Of a DNA stretch of 64,000 bases, positions 52,010-60,947 are shown one piece after another. Below the pieces are notes generated by a model. The model did not search any database. It was not told the origin of the DNA and saw only the letters and a program-made list of their open reading frames with translations. Numbering within the stretch: the stretch's first letter is position 1; the number at the start of each line of letters is the position of its first letter. This stretch comes from Pseudoxanthomonas sp. J31 (GTDB lineage Bacteria; Pseudomonadota; Gammaproteobacteria; Xanthomonadales; Xanthomonadaceae): NCBI RefSeq assembly GCF_000510725.1, contig NZ_AZNZ01000012.1:43513-107512 (forward strand). The letters are read 5' to 3'. The translations under genes were made by a program, and so were the position numbers.

Positions 52010-53128
52010 ATGGACCCGACCCCCCCGAACCCGCCCGGCTGGACCCTGGCCCCCGGCTCCGAGCAGGAGGCGCGCCTGGCCGGCGACTGGACGCTGGACC
52101 ACGCCATGGAGCTGGCCGCGCGCCTGCGCGAGCTGCCCGAGGCGGTGACCGCGGTGGACGCCACCGGGATCGGGCGGATCGACTCGGCCGGGGTGATGCA
52201 GCTGATCCGCTTCGCGCGGCGCCGGCGCCTGCCGGAGGCGGCGGTGCGCTTCAGCACGGCGCACCTGCCGCTGGTGCAGGTGATCGAGGACGTGTCCGAC
52301 GAGCGCCCGGCGCGCAAGCGCGACTACGGCTTCGCCGCCGCGCTGGAGCGCCTGGGCCGCGCCACCCACGCCGTCGGCCGCAACATCGTCGAGCTGCTGG
52401 GCTTCACCGGGGAGAACCTGGTCAAGCTGCTGCGCCTGCTGCGCCAGCCCCGGCGCTTCCGCCTCACCGCCACGGTGGCGCACATGGAACAGGTGGGCCT
52501 GGACGCGGTGCCGCTGGTGGCGCTGCTGTCCTACCTGGTCGGCGCGGTGATCGCATTCCTGGGCTCGACCATCCTGGCCGACTTCGGCGCCGAGATCTTC
52601 GTGGTCGAGCTGGTGTCGATCGCCTTCCTGCGCGAGTTCGCGGTGCTGCTCACCGCGATCGTGCTGGCCGGCCGCACCGCCTCGGCGTTCACCGCGCAGA
52701 TCGGGGCGATGAAGGCGCGCGAGGAGATCGACGCGATCCGCACCCTGGGCCTGGACCCGATCGACCTGCTGGTGATCCCGCGCCTGGTCGCGCTGCTGGT
52801 GATGCTGCCCCTGCTGACCTTCGTGGCGATGATGGCCGGCCTGGCCGGCGGCGTGACCGTGGGCGCGTTCGACCTGGAGATCCCGCCGCAGATGTACCTG
52901 GCGCGGATGCACGAGACCCTGCAGCTGCGCCACTTCCTGGTCGGCCTGTCCAAGGCCCCGGTGTTCGCCATGGTGATCGGCCTGATCGGCTGCCTGGAAG
53001 GCATGCGCGTGCAGGGCACGGCGCAGTCGGTCGGCGAGCGCACCACCTCCAGCGTGGTGCAGACCATCTCGCTGGTGATCATCCTCGACGCGCTGGCGGC
53101 GCTCTGGTTCATGAACATGGATTGGTGA
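52010..53128 (+). CDS. mlaE: MlaE-family permease with fused N-terminal STAS domain
   Basis: 372-aa permease of an MCE-type lipid transporter. Residues about 10-95 form a STAS domain (VTAVDATGIGRIDSAGVMQLI), the MlaB-like regulatory module, here fused. Residues about 120-372 are the MlaE permease (VALLSYLVGAVIAFLGSTIL, IGAMKAREEIDAIRTLGLDP, LIGCLEGMRVQGTAQSVGERTT in part). The last codons GAT TGG TGA coincide with the repeat unit of the element that follows, so the final residues may derive from it. First gene of mlaE-F-D-lipoprotein. Confidence 0.9.
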   Translation: MDPTPPNPPGWTLAPGSEQEARLAGDWTLDHAMELAARLRELPEAVTAVDATGIGRIDSAGVMQLIRFARRRRLPEAAVRFSTAHLPLVQVIEDVSDERPARKRDYGFAAALERLGRATHAVGRNIVELLGFTGENLVKLLRLLRQPRRFRLTATVAHMEQVGLDAVPLVALLSYLVGAVIAFLGSTILADFGAEIFVVELVSIAFLREFAVLLTAIVLAGRTASAFTAQIGAMKAREEIDAIRTLGLDPIDLLVIPRLVALLVMLPLLTFVAMMAGLAGGVTVGAFDLEIPPQMYLARMHETLQLRHFLVGLSKAPVFAMVIGLIGCLEGMRVQGTAQSVGERTTSSVVQTISLVIILDALAALWFMNMDW

Positions 53129-53280
53129 AAGGGCGGGATTGGTGATTCGTGATGGGTGATTCGACGAACGGTGATTGGTGATTCGTGATGGGTGATCCGA
53201 AAAAGCCAGAAGCAGGCCGCCGGGTTTCCGGAGCGAATGCTTTTGCTTTGACGAATGACGAATCACGAATCACGAGCGAC
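53129..53280. repeat. Dispersed inverted repeat element, copy 2 (mlaE-mlaF)
   Basis: 152-base segment related to that before valS. A 24-bp unit GATTGGTGATTCGTGATGGG+TGAT occurs twice exactly (53137-53160 and 53173-53196); the right end (about 53250-53276, TGACGAATGACGAATCACGA) is an inverted counterpart. The loop begins CCGAAAAA as in copy 1. It is read through as the N-terminus of the mlaF frame. Confidence 0.78.
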
Positions 53281-54090
53281 CAGCCCGCGGACGCGGATGG
53301 CGGCGAGGCGGCCATCCGCGTCCGCGGGCTGGTCAACCGATTCGGATCCCAGACCGTCCACGACGGCCTCGACCTCGACGTGCGCCGCGGGGAGATCATC
53401 GGCATCGTGGGCGGCTCGGGCACCGGCAAGTCGGTGCTGATGCGCAGCATCCTCGGGCTGCAGCGGCCGACCGACGGCAGCATCGAGGTACTGGGCGCGG
53501 ACGCGCGCTCGGACGATCCGCGCCAGCGCCAGCACATCCAGCGCCATACCGGGGTGCTGTTCCAGGACGGCGCGTTGTTTTCCTCGCTGACCGTGGGCGA
53601 GAACGTGGAGGTGCCGCTGCGCGAGCACCACCCGGAGCTGCCGGAGACCTGGCGCCGCGAGCTGGCGCTGCTGAAGGTCAAGCTCGCCGGACTGCCCGCC
53701 GACGCCGCGTCCAAGCTGCCGGCGCAGCTGTCCGGCGGCATGCGCAAGCGCGCCGGGCTGGCCCGGGCGCTGGCGCTGGACCCGCCGCTGCTGTTCCTGG
53801 ACGAGCCCACCGCCGGCCTCGACCCGATCGGCGCGGCCGCCTTCGACCACCTGCTGCGCACCCTGCAGCAGGCCCTGGGCCTGACCGTGTTCCTCATCAC
53901 CCACGACCTGGACACCCTGTACGCTATCTGCGACCGGGTGGCGGTGCTGGCCGACCGCAAGGTCGTGATCAACGCCCCGCTGGAGGAAGTCGAGCGCTTC
54001 GACCATCCCTGGGTGCAGGAATACTTCCACGGCCCGCGCGCCCGCGCCGCGCGCGGCCAGCGCAATCCCCCGCGCCAGGAGGCGGACTGA
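53188..54090 (+). CDS. mlaF: MlaF-family ABC transporter ATP-binding protein (start altered by repeat element)
   Basis: ATPase of the MCE lipid transporter. The conserved domain starts IRVRGLVNRFGSQTVHDGLD; Walker A GIVGGSGTGKSVLM, signature LSGGMRKRAGLARAL, Walker B LLFLDEPTAGLDP and the H-loop FLITHDLDTL are intact. The first ~45 residues from the ATG at 53188 are encoded by the repeat element and a hairpin, not by family sequence. There is no ATG or GTG in frame between the element and the ABC domain; TTG at 53248 is the only other in-frame candidate (280 aa). Neither start has a proper Shine-Dalgarno sequence, so the real start is unresolved. mlaD follows after one base. Confidence 0.88.
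   Translation: MGDPKKPEAGRRVSGANAFALTNDESRITSDQPADADGGEAAIRVRGLVNRFGSQTVHDGLDLDVRRGEIIGIVGGSGTGKSVLMRSILGLQRPTDGSIEVLGADARSDDPRQRQHIQRHTGVLFQDGALFSSLTVGENVEVPLREHHPELPETWRRELALLKVKLAGLPADAASKLPAQLSGGMRKRAGLARALALDPPLLFLDEPTAGLDPIGAAAFDHLLRTLQQALGLTVFLITHDLDTLYAICDRVAVLADRKVVINAPLEEVERFDHPWVQEYFHGPRARAARGQRNPPRQEAD
53281..53331. repeat. Perfect 21-bp inverted duplication at the start of mlaF
   Basis: Left arm 53281-53301 is the exact reverse complement of right arm 53311-53331, with a nine-base loop. The right arm encodes conserved MlaF residues AIRVRGL; the left arm has no counterpart in the family and joins directly to the repeat element. As mRNA this is a very stable hairpin at the beginning of the gene. 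Confidence 0.92.
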
Positions 54091-54091
54091 G

Positions 54092-55018
54092 ATGGAAACC
54101 CGCGCCAACTACGTACTGATCGGCGCCTTCACCATCGTGGTGTCGGTGGCCCTGCTGCTGTTCGGGCTGTGGGCGGCCAAGTACTCGTCCGAACGCAGCT
54201 GGCAGCGCTACATGATCGTGTTCGACGAGGCGGTGACCGGCCTGTCGGTGGGCAGCAGCGTGCAGTACAACGGCATCTCGGTCGGTTCGATCGACAAGCT
54301 GTCGCTGGACCCGCAGGACCCGCGCCGGGTGGTGGCGATCATCCGCGCCGACGCCAACGTGCCGGTCAAGACCGACACCCGCGCCAAGCTCGCCATCACC
54401 AGCCTCACCGGCCCCGCCATCATCCAGCTGTCCGGCGGCTCGCCCGGGGCGCCGCTGCTGACCGCGGTGGACACCCGCGACACTCCCCAGATCCAGACCT
54501 CGCCCTCGGCGCTGCAGAACATCACCGACACCGCCAACCGCATCGTCGAGCGCCTGGACCAGGTGCTCAGCGACCAGAACGTGGCCCACATCGGCCGCAC
54601 CCTGGAGAACATCGAGCGCATCAGCGCCAGCATGGCGGCCAAGGACGAAGGCATGGAGGCGCTGCTTGCCACCGCGCGCGACGCCGCGCGCAGCCTCGAC
54701 CAGACCCTGCAGAACACCAATGCCACCGTGCAGCGGGTGGACCAGAACCTGGTGCGGGAGCTGCCGGCGCTGATCAGCCGCCTGGACTCGACCCTGGCGC
54801 GGCTGGATTCGGCAGCGGGCAACGCCGACGCGATCCTTGGCGAGAACCGCGCCGCGATCAACAGCTTCGCCAACGACGGCCTGGCCCAGCTGGGCCCGAC
54901 CCTGACCGAGCTGCGCGCGCTGATCCGCGACCTGCGCCAGATCAGCGACCGCCTCGAGAACAACCCGGCGCGCTTCCTGCTCGGCCGCGACGGAGCCAAG
55001 GAGTTCGAACCGCAATGA
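54092..55018 (+). CDS. mlaD: MlaD-family MCE substrate-binding protein
   Basis: 308-aa single-pass membrane protein. The helix VLIGAFTIVVSVALLLFGLW (residues 8-27) precedes the MCE domain (about 40-120, FDEAVTGLSVGSSVQYNGIS and AKLAITSLTGPAIIQL) and a long helical C-terminus (about 150-300) that may form the lipid tunnel. It is preceded by AGGAGG. It ends with an ATGA overlap with the lipoprotein gene. Confidence 0.92.
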   Translation: METRANYVLIGAFTIVVSVALLLFGLWAAKYSSERSWQRYMIVFDEAVTGLSVGSSVQYNGISVGSIDKLSLDPQDPRRVVAIIRADANVPVKTDTRAKLAITSLTGPAIIQLSGGSPGAPLLTAVDTRDTPQIQTSPSALQNITDTANRIVERLDQVLSDQNVAHIGRTLENIERISASMAAKDEGMEALLATARDAARSLDQTLQNTNATVQRVDQNLVRELPALISRLDSTLARLDSAAGNADAILGENRAAINSFANDGLAQLGPTLTELRALIRDLRQISDRLENNPARFLLGRDGAKEFEPQ

Positions 55019-55674
55019 TGCCCGTTCCCTTCCCCACGCCCGCCGCGCCCGCGCGCCGGCTCGCCTTCCTGGTCCTGGCCGCGACGCTGGCCGGCTGCTC
55101 GCTGGTCGGCAAGCCCGGCGACCCGGTGACCATCTACGCCCCCGAGGCCGCGGCCACGCCGGATCCCTCCTGGCCGAGGGTGGACTGGCAGCTGGCCATC
55201 GCCCGCCCGTCCGCCCCGCGCCTGCTGGACTCGCCGCGCATCGGCGTGCGCCCGGTCCCGGGCGAGCTGCAGGTGTACAAGGGCGCGGTCTGGGTGCAGC
55301 CGCCGACCGACATGCTGGAGGCTACGGTGCTGCGCGTGCTGGAGGACTCCGGCAAGATCGACGCGGTCGGCCGCGTGGCCACCGGCCTGCGCGCGAACTA
55401 CCGGCTGGCGCTGGACATCCGCCGCTTCGAGGCCGACTACCGCGGCGGCGACCGCCCGGCGGCGGTGATCGAGGTGGTGGCCAAGCTGATGCACAACACC
55501 GACCAGCGCGTGGTCGCCAGCCAGACCTTCACCCAGGTGCAGCCGTCCCCGGCCACCGACATCGGCAGCGTGGCCGCGGCCTTCGACCAGGCCCTGGCCG
55601 AGGTCGGCCGCCAGGTCGCCGGCTGGACCCTGGCCGCAGGCCAGGCCGACGCCGCCAGCCGCCCCGCGCCCTGA
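55015..55674 (+). CDS. ABC-type transport auxiliary lipoprotein (PqiC-like)
   Basis: 219-aa lipoprotein with signal peptide and lipobox LAATLAGCSL (Cys28). The body (DWQLAIARPSAPRLLDSPRI, then WVQPPTDMLEATVLRVLED) is the ABC-type transport auxiliary/PqiC family that sits with MCE systems, probably connecting to the outer membrane. Two ATGs in tandem (55015, 55018); the first overlaps the mlaD stop. Confidence 0.88.
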   Translation: MMPVPFPTPAAPARRLAFLVLAATLAGCSLVGKPGDPVTIYAPEAAATPDPSWPRVDWQLAIARPSAPRLLDSPRIGVRPVPGELQVYKGAVWVQPPTDMLEATVLRVLEDSGKIDAVGRVATGLRANYRLALDIRRFEADYRGGDRPAAVIEVVAKLMHNTDQRVVASQTFTQVQPSPATDIGSVAAAFDQALAEVGRQVAGWTLAAGQADAASRPAP

Positions 55675-55758
55675 GCGCGCGGCCCGTCCCCTGCAGCAAG
55701 CCAGACCCGCAAGCTCCCGGTTCCACCGCCCCCCAACACTGGCGCCGCGCGCCCCCGG

Positions 55759-56193
55759 ATGAGCCACATCGTCAGCTACTCGATCCGCGGGCTGGAGGCG
55801 ATCTTCGCGCCGCACGGGTTCCGGATCAGCCCGGTGCCGGGCAAGAGCTACGCCAGCATCGCCGAACTCGACCCGGATCCGGCCCCGGAGGACTTCAGCG
55901 AGCGCATCTACCGTCCGCTGCCGGAGAACGACGCGCTGCTGGCGCGCTGCGGCCTGCTGCGCCAGGCAACGATCCAGAGCGCGCGCGCGTCCTACTACTT
56001 CGGCGGCTACCTGGAGCGCACCCGCTGGGCGCTGTCGCTGGACCGCGAGCTGGCGGAACTGCGCGACCAGCACGCCCGCCAGCTGCGGGAACTGGCGCAG
56101 CAGCACGAGCACGAACTGGCCGAACTCAGGGCGCAGCTGCCGCAGGCGGCGGACGCCGGGGATGCGGCTGCACCTGGCGGAAGGTCAGGTTGA
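55759..56193 (+). CDS. Hypothetical protein with C-terminal coiled coil
   Basis: 144 aa, not recognised. The N-terminal ~90 residues look like a globular domain (SIRGLEAIFAPHGFRISPVP, PLPENDALLARCGLLRQA). Residues about 95-130 are a heptad-rich coiled coil (ELAELRDQHARQLRELAQQ). No signal peptide or membrane segment. Its end overlaps the 3' end of alkB on the other strand by 68 bases, so one of the two tails may be longer than real, although the coiled coil here reads like genuine protein. It lies 84 bases after the lipoprotein gene in the same direction. Confidence 0.55.
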   Translation: MSHIVSYSIRGLEAIFAPHGFRISPVPGKSYASIAELDPDPAPEDFSERIYRPLPENDALLARCGLLRQATIQSARASYYFGGYLERTRWALSLDRELAELRDQHARQLRELAQQHEHELAELRAQLPQAADAGDAAAPGGRSG

Positions 56194-56749
56194 TGCGCGC
56201 GCCCACCGGCCGCGCGGTGCGCGGCAGGGCATGCTTCCAGTGGCGCTGGGTGGACCCGCCCATCAGCAGCAGGCTGCCGGGCTCCAGTTGAAGCGCCAGC
56301 TTGCGCGCCGGATCGTCGCGCCGGCGCAGCACGAAGCGGCGCGGCGCGCCCAGGCTCAGCGAGGCGATCAGCGGCTGCGGGCCCAGTTCCAACTCGTCGT
56401 CGCTGTGCCAGCCCATGGCGTCGCGGCCGTCGCGGTAAAGGTTGGCCAGTACGCTGTTGAAGCGCGCGCCCAGCTCGTCCTGCAGGCGCCTGCGCAGTGC
56501 CGCCAGTTCCGCCGGCCAGGGATGCGGCACGAAGCGGCTGCCGGAATAGCGGTAGACCGCCTGCGGGTCGCCGATCCAGCAGCTCAGCCGCGGCGAATCC
56601 ACCTCGCGGCCGAAGATCCGGATCCGGTGCACCTCCCACGGCAGCCCGTCCAGCAGGCGCTGCATGAGGTCGGCGGCCGCCGCCGGCGGCAGCCAGCCGC
56701 GGGCCAGTTCCAGCCGGGCGTCGGGGAGCTCGAAGCGCTGCCATTGCAT
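56126..56749 (-). CDS. alkB: AlkB-family 2-oxoglutarate/Fe(II) dioxygenase
   Basis: 207-aa DNA/RNA alkylation-repair demethylase. The Fe(II) ligands are in MGWHSDDE (His and Asp, about residues 114-116) and QRHWKHALP (His). The 2-oxoglutarate arginine is in RINLTFR. Substrate-binding elements include LYRDGRDAMGWH and ASLSLGAPRRFVLRRR. The start at 56749 is chosen for MQWQRFELPDARLEL. Shape and length are of the ALKBH2/3-like class. Convergent with the small unknown gene, divergent from ETF-QO. Confidence 0.9.
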   Translation of the reverse strand: MQWQRFELPDARLELARGWLPPAAAADLMQRLLDGLPWEVHRIRIFGREVDSPRLSCWIGDPQAVYRYSGSRFVPHPWPAELAALRRRLQDELGARFNSVLANLYRDGRDAMGWHSDDELELGPQPLIASLSLGAPRRFVLRRRDDPARKLALQLEPGSLLLMGGSTQRHWKHALPRTARPVGARINLTFRQVQPHPRRPPPAAAAP

Positions 56750-56853
56750 GCCCGCCACGCTAGCAGGTGCGGCCCCGGGCGCGCAGGGATTTGCCCCGCC
56801 GTCCGCGAAACCCGAGAATGCCGGGCCAGCCAGAACAGCCAGCCGGAGCCGTG

Positions 56854-58491
56854 ATGACGGAAACCACCGCCCCAACGCCCACGCCCGAGGTGGAACGCGA
56901 CGTGATGGAGTACGACGTCGTCACCGTCGGCGCCGGTCCGTCCGGCCTGGCGTTCGCCATCCGCCTCAAGCAGCTCAACCCGGAGCTGTCGGTGTGCGTG
57001 ATCGAGAAGGCCAGCACGGTCGGCGCCCACATCCTGTCCGGCGCGGTGATCGAGCCGGGCCCGCTGGACGCCCTGCTGCCGGGCTGGCGCGACAACCCGC
57101 CGCCGGTGTGCGTGCCGGCCACCGGGGACGAATTCTGGCTGCTGACCAAGGATGGCGGCACGAAGCTGCCCGTCGTGCCGCCGGGCATGCGCAACCACGG
57201 CAACTTCATCGTTTCCCTGGGCGCGATGTGCGCCTGGCTGGCGCCGCAGGCCGAGGCCCTGGGCGTGGAGATCTACGCCGGCTTCGCCGCCGCCGAGACC
57301 CTGCATGCCGAGGACGGCACCGTGCTGGGCGTGCGCATCGGCGACATGGGCGTGGCCAAGGACGGCTCGCTCAAGCCCGGCTACACCCCCGGCATCGACA
57401 TCCGCGCCAAGGTCACGGTGCTGGCCGAGGGCGCGCGCGGCCACCTGACCAAGCGCCTCATCAAGCGCTTCGGCCTGGACGCGGACAGCGACCCGCAGAG
57501 CTACTCGATCGGCATCAAGGAACTGTGGCAGCTGCCGGAAGGCCGCACCAGCCCGGGCAAGATCGTGCACAGCTTCGGCTGGCCGGCGGACAACGACACC
57601 TACGGCGGCAGCTTCCTGTACCACCTGGAGAACAACCAGGTGGCGATCGGCTACGTCAGCGGCCTGGACTACAAGGATCCGGAGTACCGCCCGTGGGAGG
57701 CCTTCCAGCAGTGGAAGAACCACCCCCACGTCAAGCCGCTGCTGGAAGGCGGCAGCATCCTCTCCGCCGGCGCCCGCGCCATCGTCACCGGCGGCTACCA
57801 GGCCCTGCCCAAGGTGGAGATGCCTGGCGCGCTGCTGGTCGGCGACACCGCCGGCCTGCTCAACGTGCCCAAGGTCAAGGGCACCCACCAGGCGATCCGC
57901 AGCGGCATGCTCGCCGCCGAGCACCTGGCCGCCAGCGGCCTGGACCCGGCCGGCTTCGACGCAAAGCTGCGCGCCTCGGAGGTGGTGGCCGAGCTGAAGA
58001 AGGTCCGCAACATCAAGCCCGGCTTCAAGAAGGGCCTGTGGCTGGGCATGGCCAACGCCGCCTGGGAGACCGCCACCGGCGGCGCCTCGCCGTGGACGCT
58101 CAAGGGCTCGCCGGACTGGTCCTCGCTGCAGAAGCTGGGCCAGTACCAGGCCCCGGACCGCGGCTGGGTGGAGCGCACCCTGCCCCCGCGCGACCGCCTG
58201 CAGGCGGTGTACTACGCCGCCACCGAGCACGACGAGGACCAGCCGGTGCACCTGAAGGTGGCCGACACCTCGATCTGCGTGGAGCGCTGCACGGTCGAGT
58301 ACGGCAACCCCTGCACCCGCTTCTGCCCGGCCGGCGTGTACGAGATGGTCGAGGACGAAGCCGGCAGGCGCCTGCAGATCAACGCCGCCAACTGCGTGCA
58401 CTGCAAGACCTGCGACATCAAGGACCCGTACGAGATCATCACCTGGGTCACGCCCGAGGGCGGCTCCGGGCCGAACTACCAGAACCTCTAG
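56854..58491 (+). CDS. Electron transfer flavoprotein-ubiquinone oxidoreductase
   Basis: 545-aa membrane-associated enzyme passing electrons from ETF to ubiquinone during fatty acid and amino acid oxidation. FAD-binding motif DVVTVGAGPSGLAFAIRLKQ (about residues 21-40), ubiquinone-binding-type HLENNQVAIGYVSGLDY, and the C-terminal [4Fe-4S] Cys set in ERCTVEYGNPCTRFCPAGVY with NCVHCKTCDIKDP. The start at 56854 gives MTETTAPTPTPEVERD; upstream codons are Arg/Pro-rich and overlap the alkB promoter region. etfA/etfB are not in the window but lie beside rml/xan in Xanthomonas. Confidence 0.95.
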   Translation: MTETTAPTPTPEVERDVMEYDVVTVGAGPSGLAFAIRLKQLNPELSVCVIEKASTVGAHILSGAVIEPGPLDALLPGWRDNPPPVCVPATGDEFWLLTKDGGTKLPVVPPGMRNHGNFIVSLGAMCAWLAPQAEALGVEIYAGFAAAETLHAEDGTVLGVRIGDMGVAKDGSLKPGYTPGIDIRAKVTVLAEGARGHLTKRLIKRFGLDADSDPQSYSIGIKELWQLPEGRTSPGKIVHSFGWPADNDTYGGSFLYHLENNQVAIGYVSGLDYKDPEYRPWEAFQQWKNHPHVKPLLEGGSILSAGARAIVTGGYQALPKVEMPGALLVGDTAGLLNVPKVKGTHQAIRSGMLAAEHLAASGLDPAGFDAKLRASEVVAELKKVRNIKPGFKKGLWLGMANAAWETATGGASPWTLKGSPDWSSLQKLGQYQAPDRGWVERTLPPRDRLQAVYYAATEHDEDQPVHLKVADTSICVERCTVEYGNPCTRFCPAGVYEMVEDEAGRRLQINAANCVHCKTCDIKDPYEIITWVTPEGGSGPNYQNL

Positions 58492-58546
58492 GCCCGCCCG
58501 CGACCCGCGCCGCGGAAACCCGTTAGGATCGACCCCACTGCCTGGA

Positions 58547-59446
58547 GTGGGGGGAACGACCTTGCGGTTCTGTTTTCCGGACTGGGAAAGTCGCCACGGC
58601 GACCAGGATGCGCTGGCGCAGGCCTGGCTGGCCTCGCAGGAATTCGCCGCGCGCGGACCCGATGGCCTGGCCACCGAATGCGTCCTGTGCGGGACGCAGG
58701 CGCGGCTGAAGCTGCATGGCGATCCGGCCTCACCCGACTTCAGGGAAGGCCTGGTGTGCACCGGCTGCGGGCTCAACACCCGGCTGCGCGCCTCGCTGAA
58801 GCTGCTGCGTGAGCAGCTGGCCCGCTGGCAGCCGGCGCCGGCGCCGCTGCCGGACCTGCTGGCGAGGCTGGGCCTGCGGCCACGCCTGCCGCGGGTCTAC
58901 GTCACCGAGCAGGCCACCGCCACCTTCGTCTGGATGCAGCGCCACCTGCAGGCCGAGCTCCACGGCGGCGAGTTCGAGCCCGACTGGCGGCGGCGCCGCG
59001 GCCTGACCCACGCGCTGCGGCGGATGGGCGGACGCGGCAGGGTCGTGTTCCGCGACCTGACCGCGCTGGATTTCGCCGATGCCTCGCTCGACGGCGTGGC
59101 CAGCTTCGACGTGCTCGAGCACGTGCCCGACTACCAGGCCGCCATCGGCGAAATGTACCGCGTGCTCCGGCCCGGCGGCGCCTGCGTGGCCACCTTTCCG
59201 TTCACCGACCAGCCCACGACCCTGGTCCGGGCGCGCCTCGCCGCCGACGGCGGGATCGAACACCTCGCGCCGCCCGAGTACCACGGCGACCCGATCAGCG
59301 GCGGCATCCTCTGCTACTACCACTTCGGCTGGGACGTGCTCGACCGCTTCCGCGAGGCCGGCTTCAGCCAGGCCTGCATGGCCATGCCGTACTCGCTCGA
59401 GCACGGCCTGCCCTACGGGATGTGGACCCTGGTGGCGATCCGCTGA
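58547..59446 (+). CDS. Class I SAM methyltransferase with N-terminal zinc-ribbon-like motif
   Basis: 299 aa if the GTG at 58547 is used; a TTG at 58562 (294 aa) has the better ribosome site (GGGGGGA, 6 bases away) and is as likely. Residues about 44-75 hold two Cys pairs (ECVLCGT and VCTGCG), suggesting a zinc ribbon. The methyltransferase part has FRDLTALDFADASLDGVASF, DVLEHVPDY and MYRVLRPGGACVATFPF; the usual N-terminal glycine-rich motif I is not obvious. Substrate unknown; the surface-polysaccharide neighbourhood makes a glycan or lipid plausible but not shown. A 7-bp hairpin (58534-58553) lies at the 5' end. Confidence 0.7.
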   Translation: MGGTTLRFCFPDWESRHGDQDALAQAWLASQEFAARGPDGLATECVLCGTQARLKLHGDPASPDFREGLVCTGCGLNTRLRASLKLLREQLARWQPAPAPLPDLLARLGLRPRLPRVYVTEQATATFVWMQRHLQAELHGGEFEPDWRRRRGLTHALRRMGGRGRVVFRDLTALDFADASLDGVASFDVLEHVPDYQAAIGEMYRVLRPGGACVATFPFTDQPTTLVRARLAADGGIEHLAPPEYHGDPISGGILCYYHFGWDVLDRFREAGFSQACMAMPYSLEHGLPYGMWTLVAIR

Positions 59447-59461
59447 CCGCCTGCGCGGCGG

Positions 59462-59465
<4 letters not shown>
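59443..59465. terminator. Hairpin spanning both stop codons of convergent genes
   Basis: 9-bp perfect stem CTGACCGCC-TGCGC-GGCGGTCAG. The left arm contains the methyltransferase TGA and the right arm the scoB stop, in a 15-base convergent gap. Confidence 0.6.
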
Positions 59466-60090
<625 letters not shown>

Positions 60091-60091
<1 letters not shown>

Positions 60092-60816
60092 CACTTGCCT
60101 CCCTGCTGGCGCACGGTGCGCTGCTCGATGCGCTTCTCCGGCGCGGGGTTGTGGACGATGCGGTCGACGTAGATGCCCGGCAGGTGGACCTGGTCCGGGT
60201 CGATCGCGCCGACCTCGACGACCTCCTCCACCTCGGCAACGCAGACCTTGCCGGCCATGGCACAGGCCGGGTTGAAGTTGCGCGCGGTCTTGCGGAACAC
60301 CAGGTTGCCGGCCGTGTCGGCCTTCCACGCCTTGACCAGGGCCACGTCGGCCACCAGCGCGGTCTCCAGCACGTAGTGCTTGCCGTTGAACTCGCGCGTC
60401 TCCTTGCCCTCGGCCACCACGGTGCCGTAGCCGGTGGCGGTGTAGAACGCCGGGATCCCGGCGCCGCCGGCGCGCAGGCGCTCGGCCAGGGTGCCCTGCG
60501 GGTTGAACTCCAGCTCCAGCTCGCCGGCCAGGAACTGGCGCTCGAATTCCTTGTTCTCGCCCACGTAGGACGAAATCATCTTGCGGATCTGCCGGGTCTC
60601 CAGCAGCAGGCCCAGGCCGAAGCCGTCCACGCCGGCGTTGTTGGAGATCACGGTCAGGTCCTTCACCCCCGAATCGCGCAGGGCCGCGATCAGTGCCTCG
60701 GGGATGCCGCACAGGCCGAAGCCGCCGACCGCCAGCGTCTGCCCGTCGGCCACCAGGTCGGCCAACGCGGCGTGCGCGTCGGCCACCAGCTTGCTGCGGG
60801 ATGTCCGGTTGCCCAT
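60091..60816 (-). CDS. scoA: 3-oxoacid CoA-transferase subunit A
   Basis: 241-aa alpha subunit. The CoA-binding motif [19 protein letters not shown] lies near residue 30, then [39 protein letters not shown] and [16 protein letters not shown]. The ATG at 60816 follows AGGA. Divergent from xanA across 131 bases. Confidence 0.92.
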
Positions 60817-60908
60817 CTGAGTCCTCGCCAATGCCGGGATGGGGCCATTCTAGTGGGTCCGCCGGGCGTTTCGGCCGTCCCTTGCCGCGACGCCGGCGCC
60901 GCGGCGGG

Positions 60909-60914
60909 TAGAAT
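60909..60914 (+). promoter_or_regulatory. Possible -10 element of xanA
   Basis: TAGAAT, 34 bases upstream of the xanA ATG. A TTGCCG at 60882-60887 is 21 bases away, too far for a normal -35. Confidence 0.35.
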
Positions 60915-60947
60915 CGGGAGAACGTCCCCCGTGCAAAGGAATGACCC

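Noticed and set aside
53129..53280. Regular repeats read as a possible CRISPR-like array
   Set aside because: Units are 24 bp with a 12-base spacer and an inverted end; no unique spacers and no cas genes.
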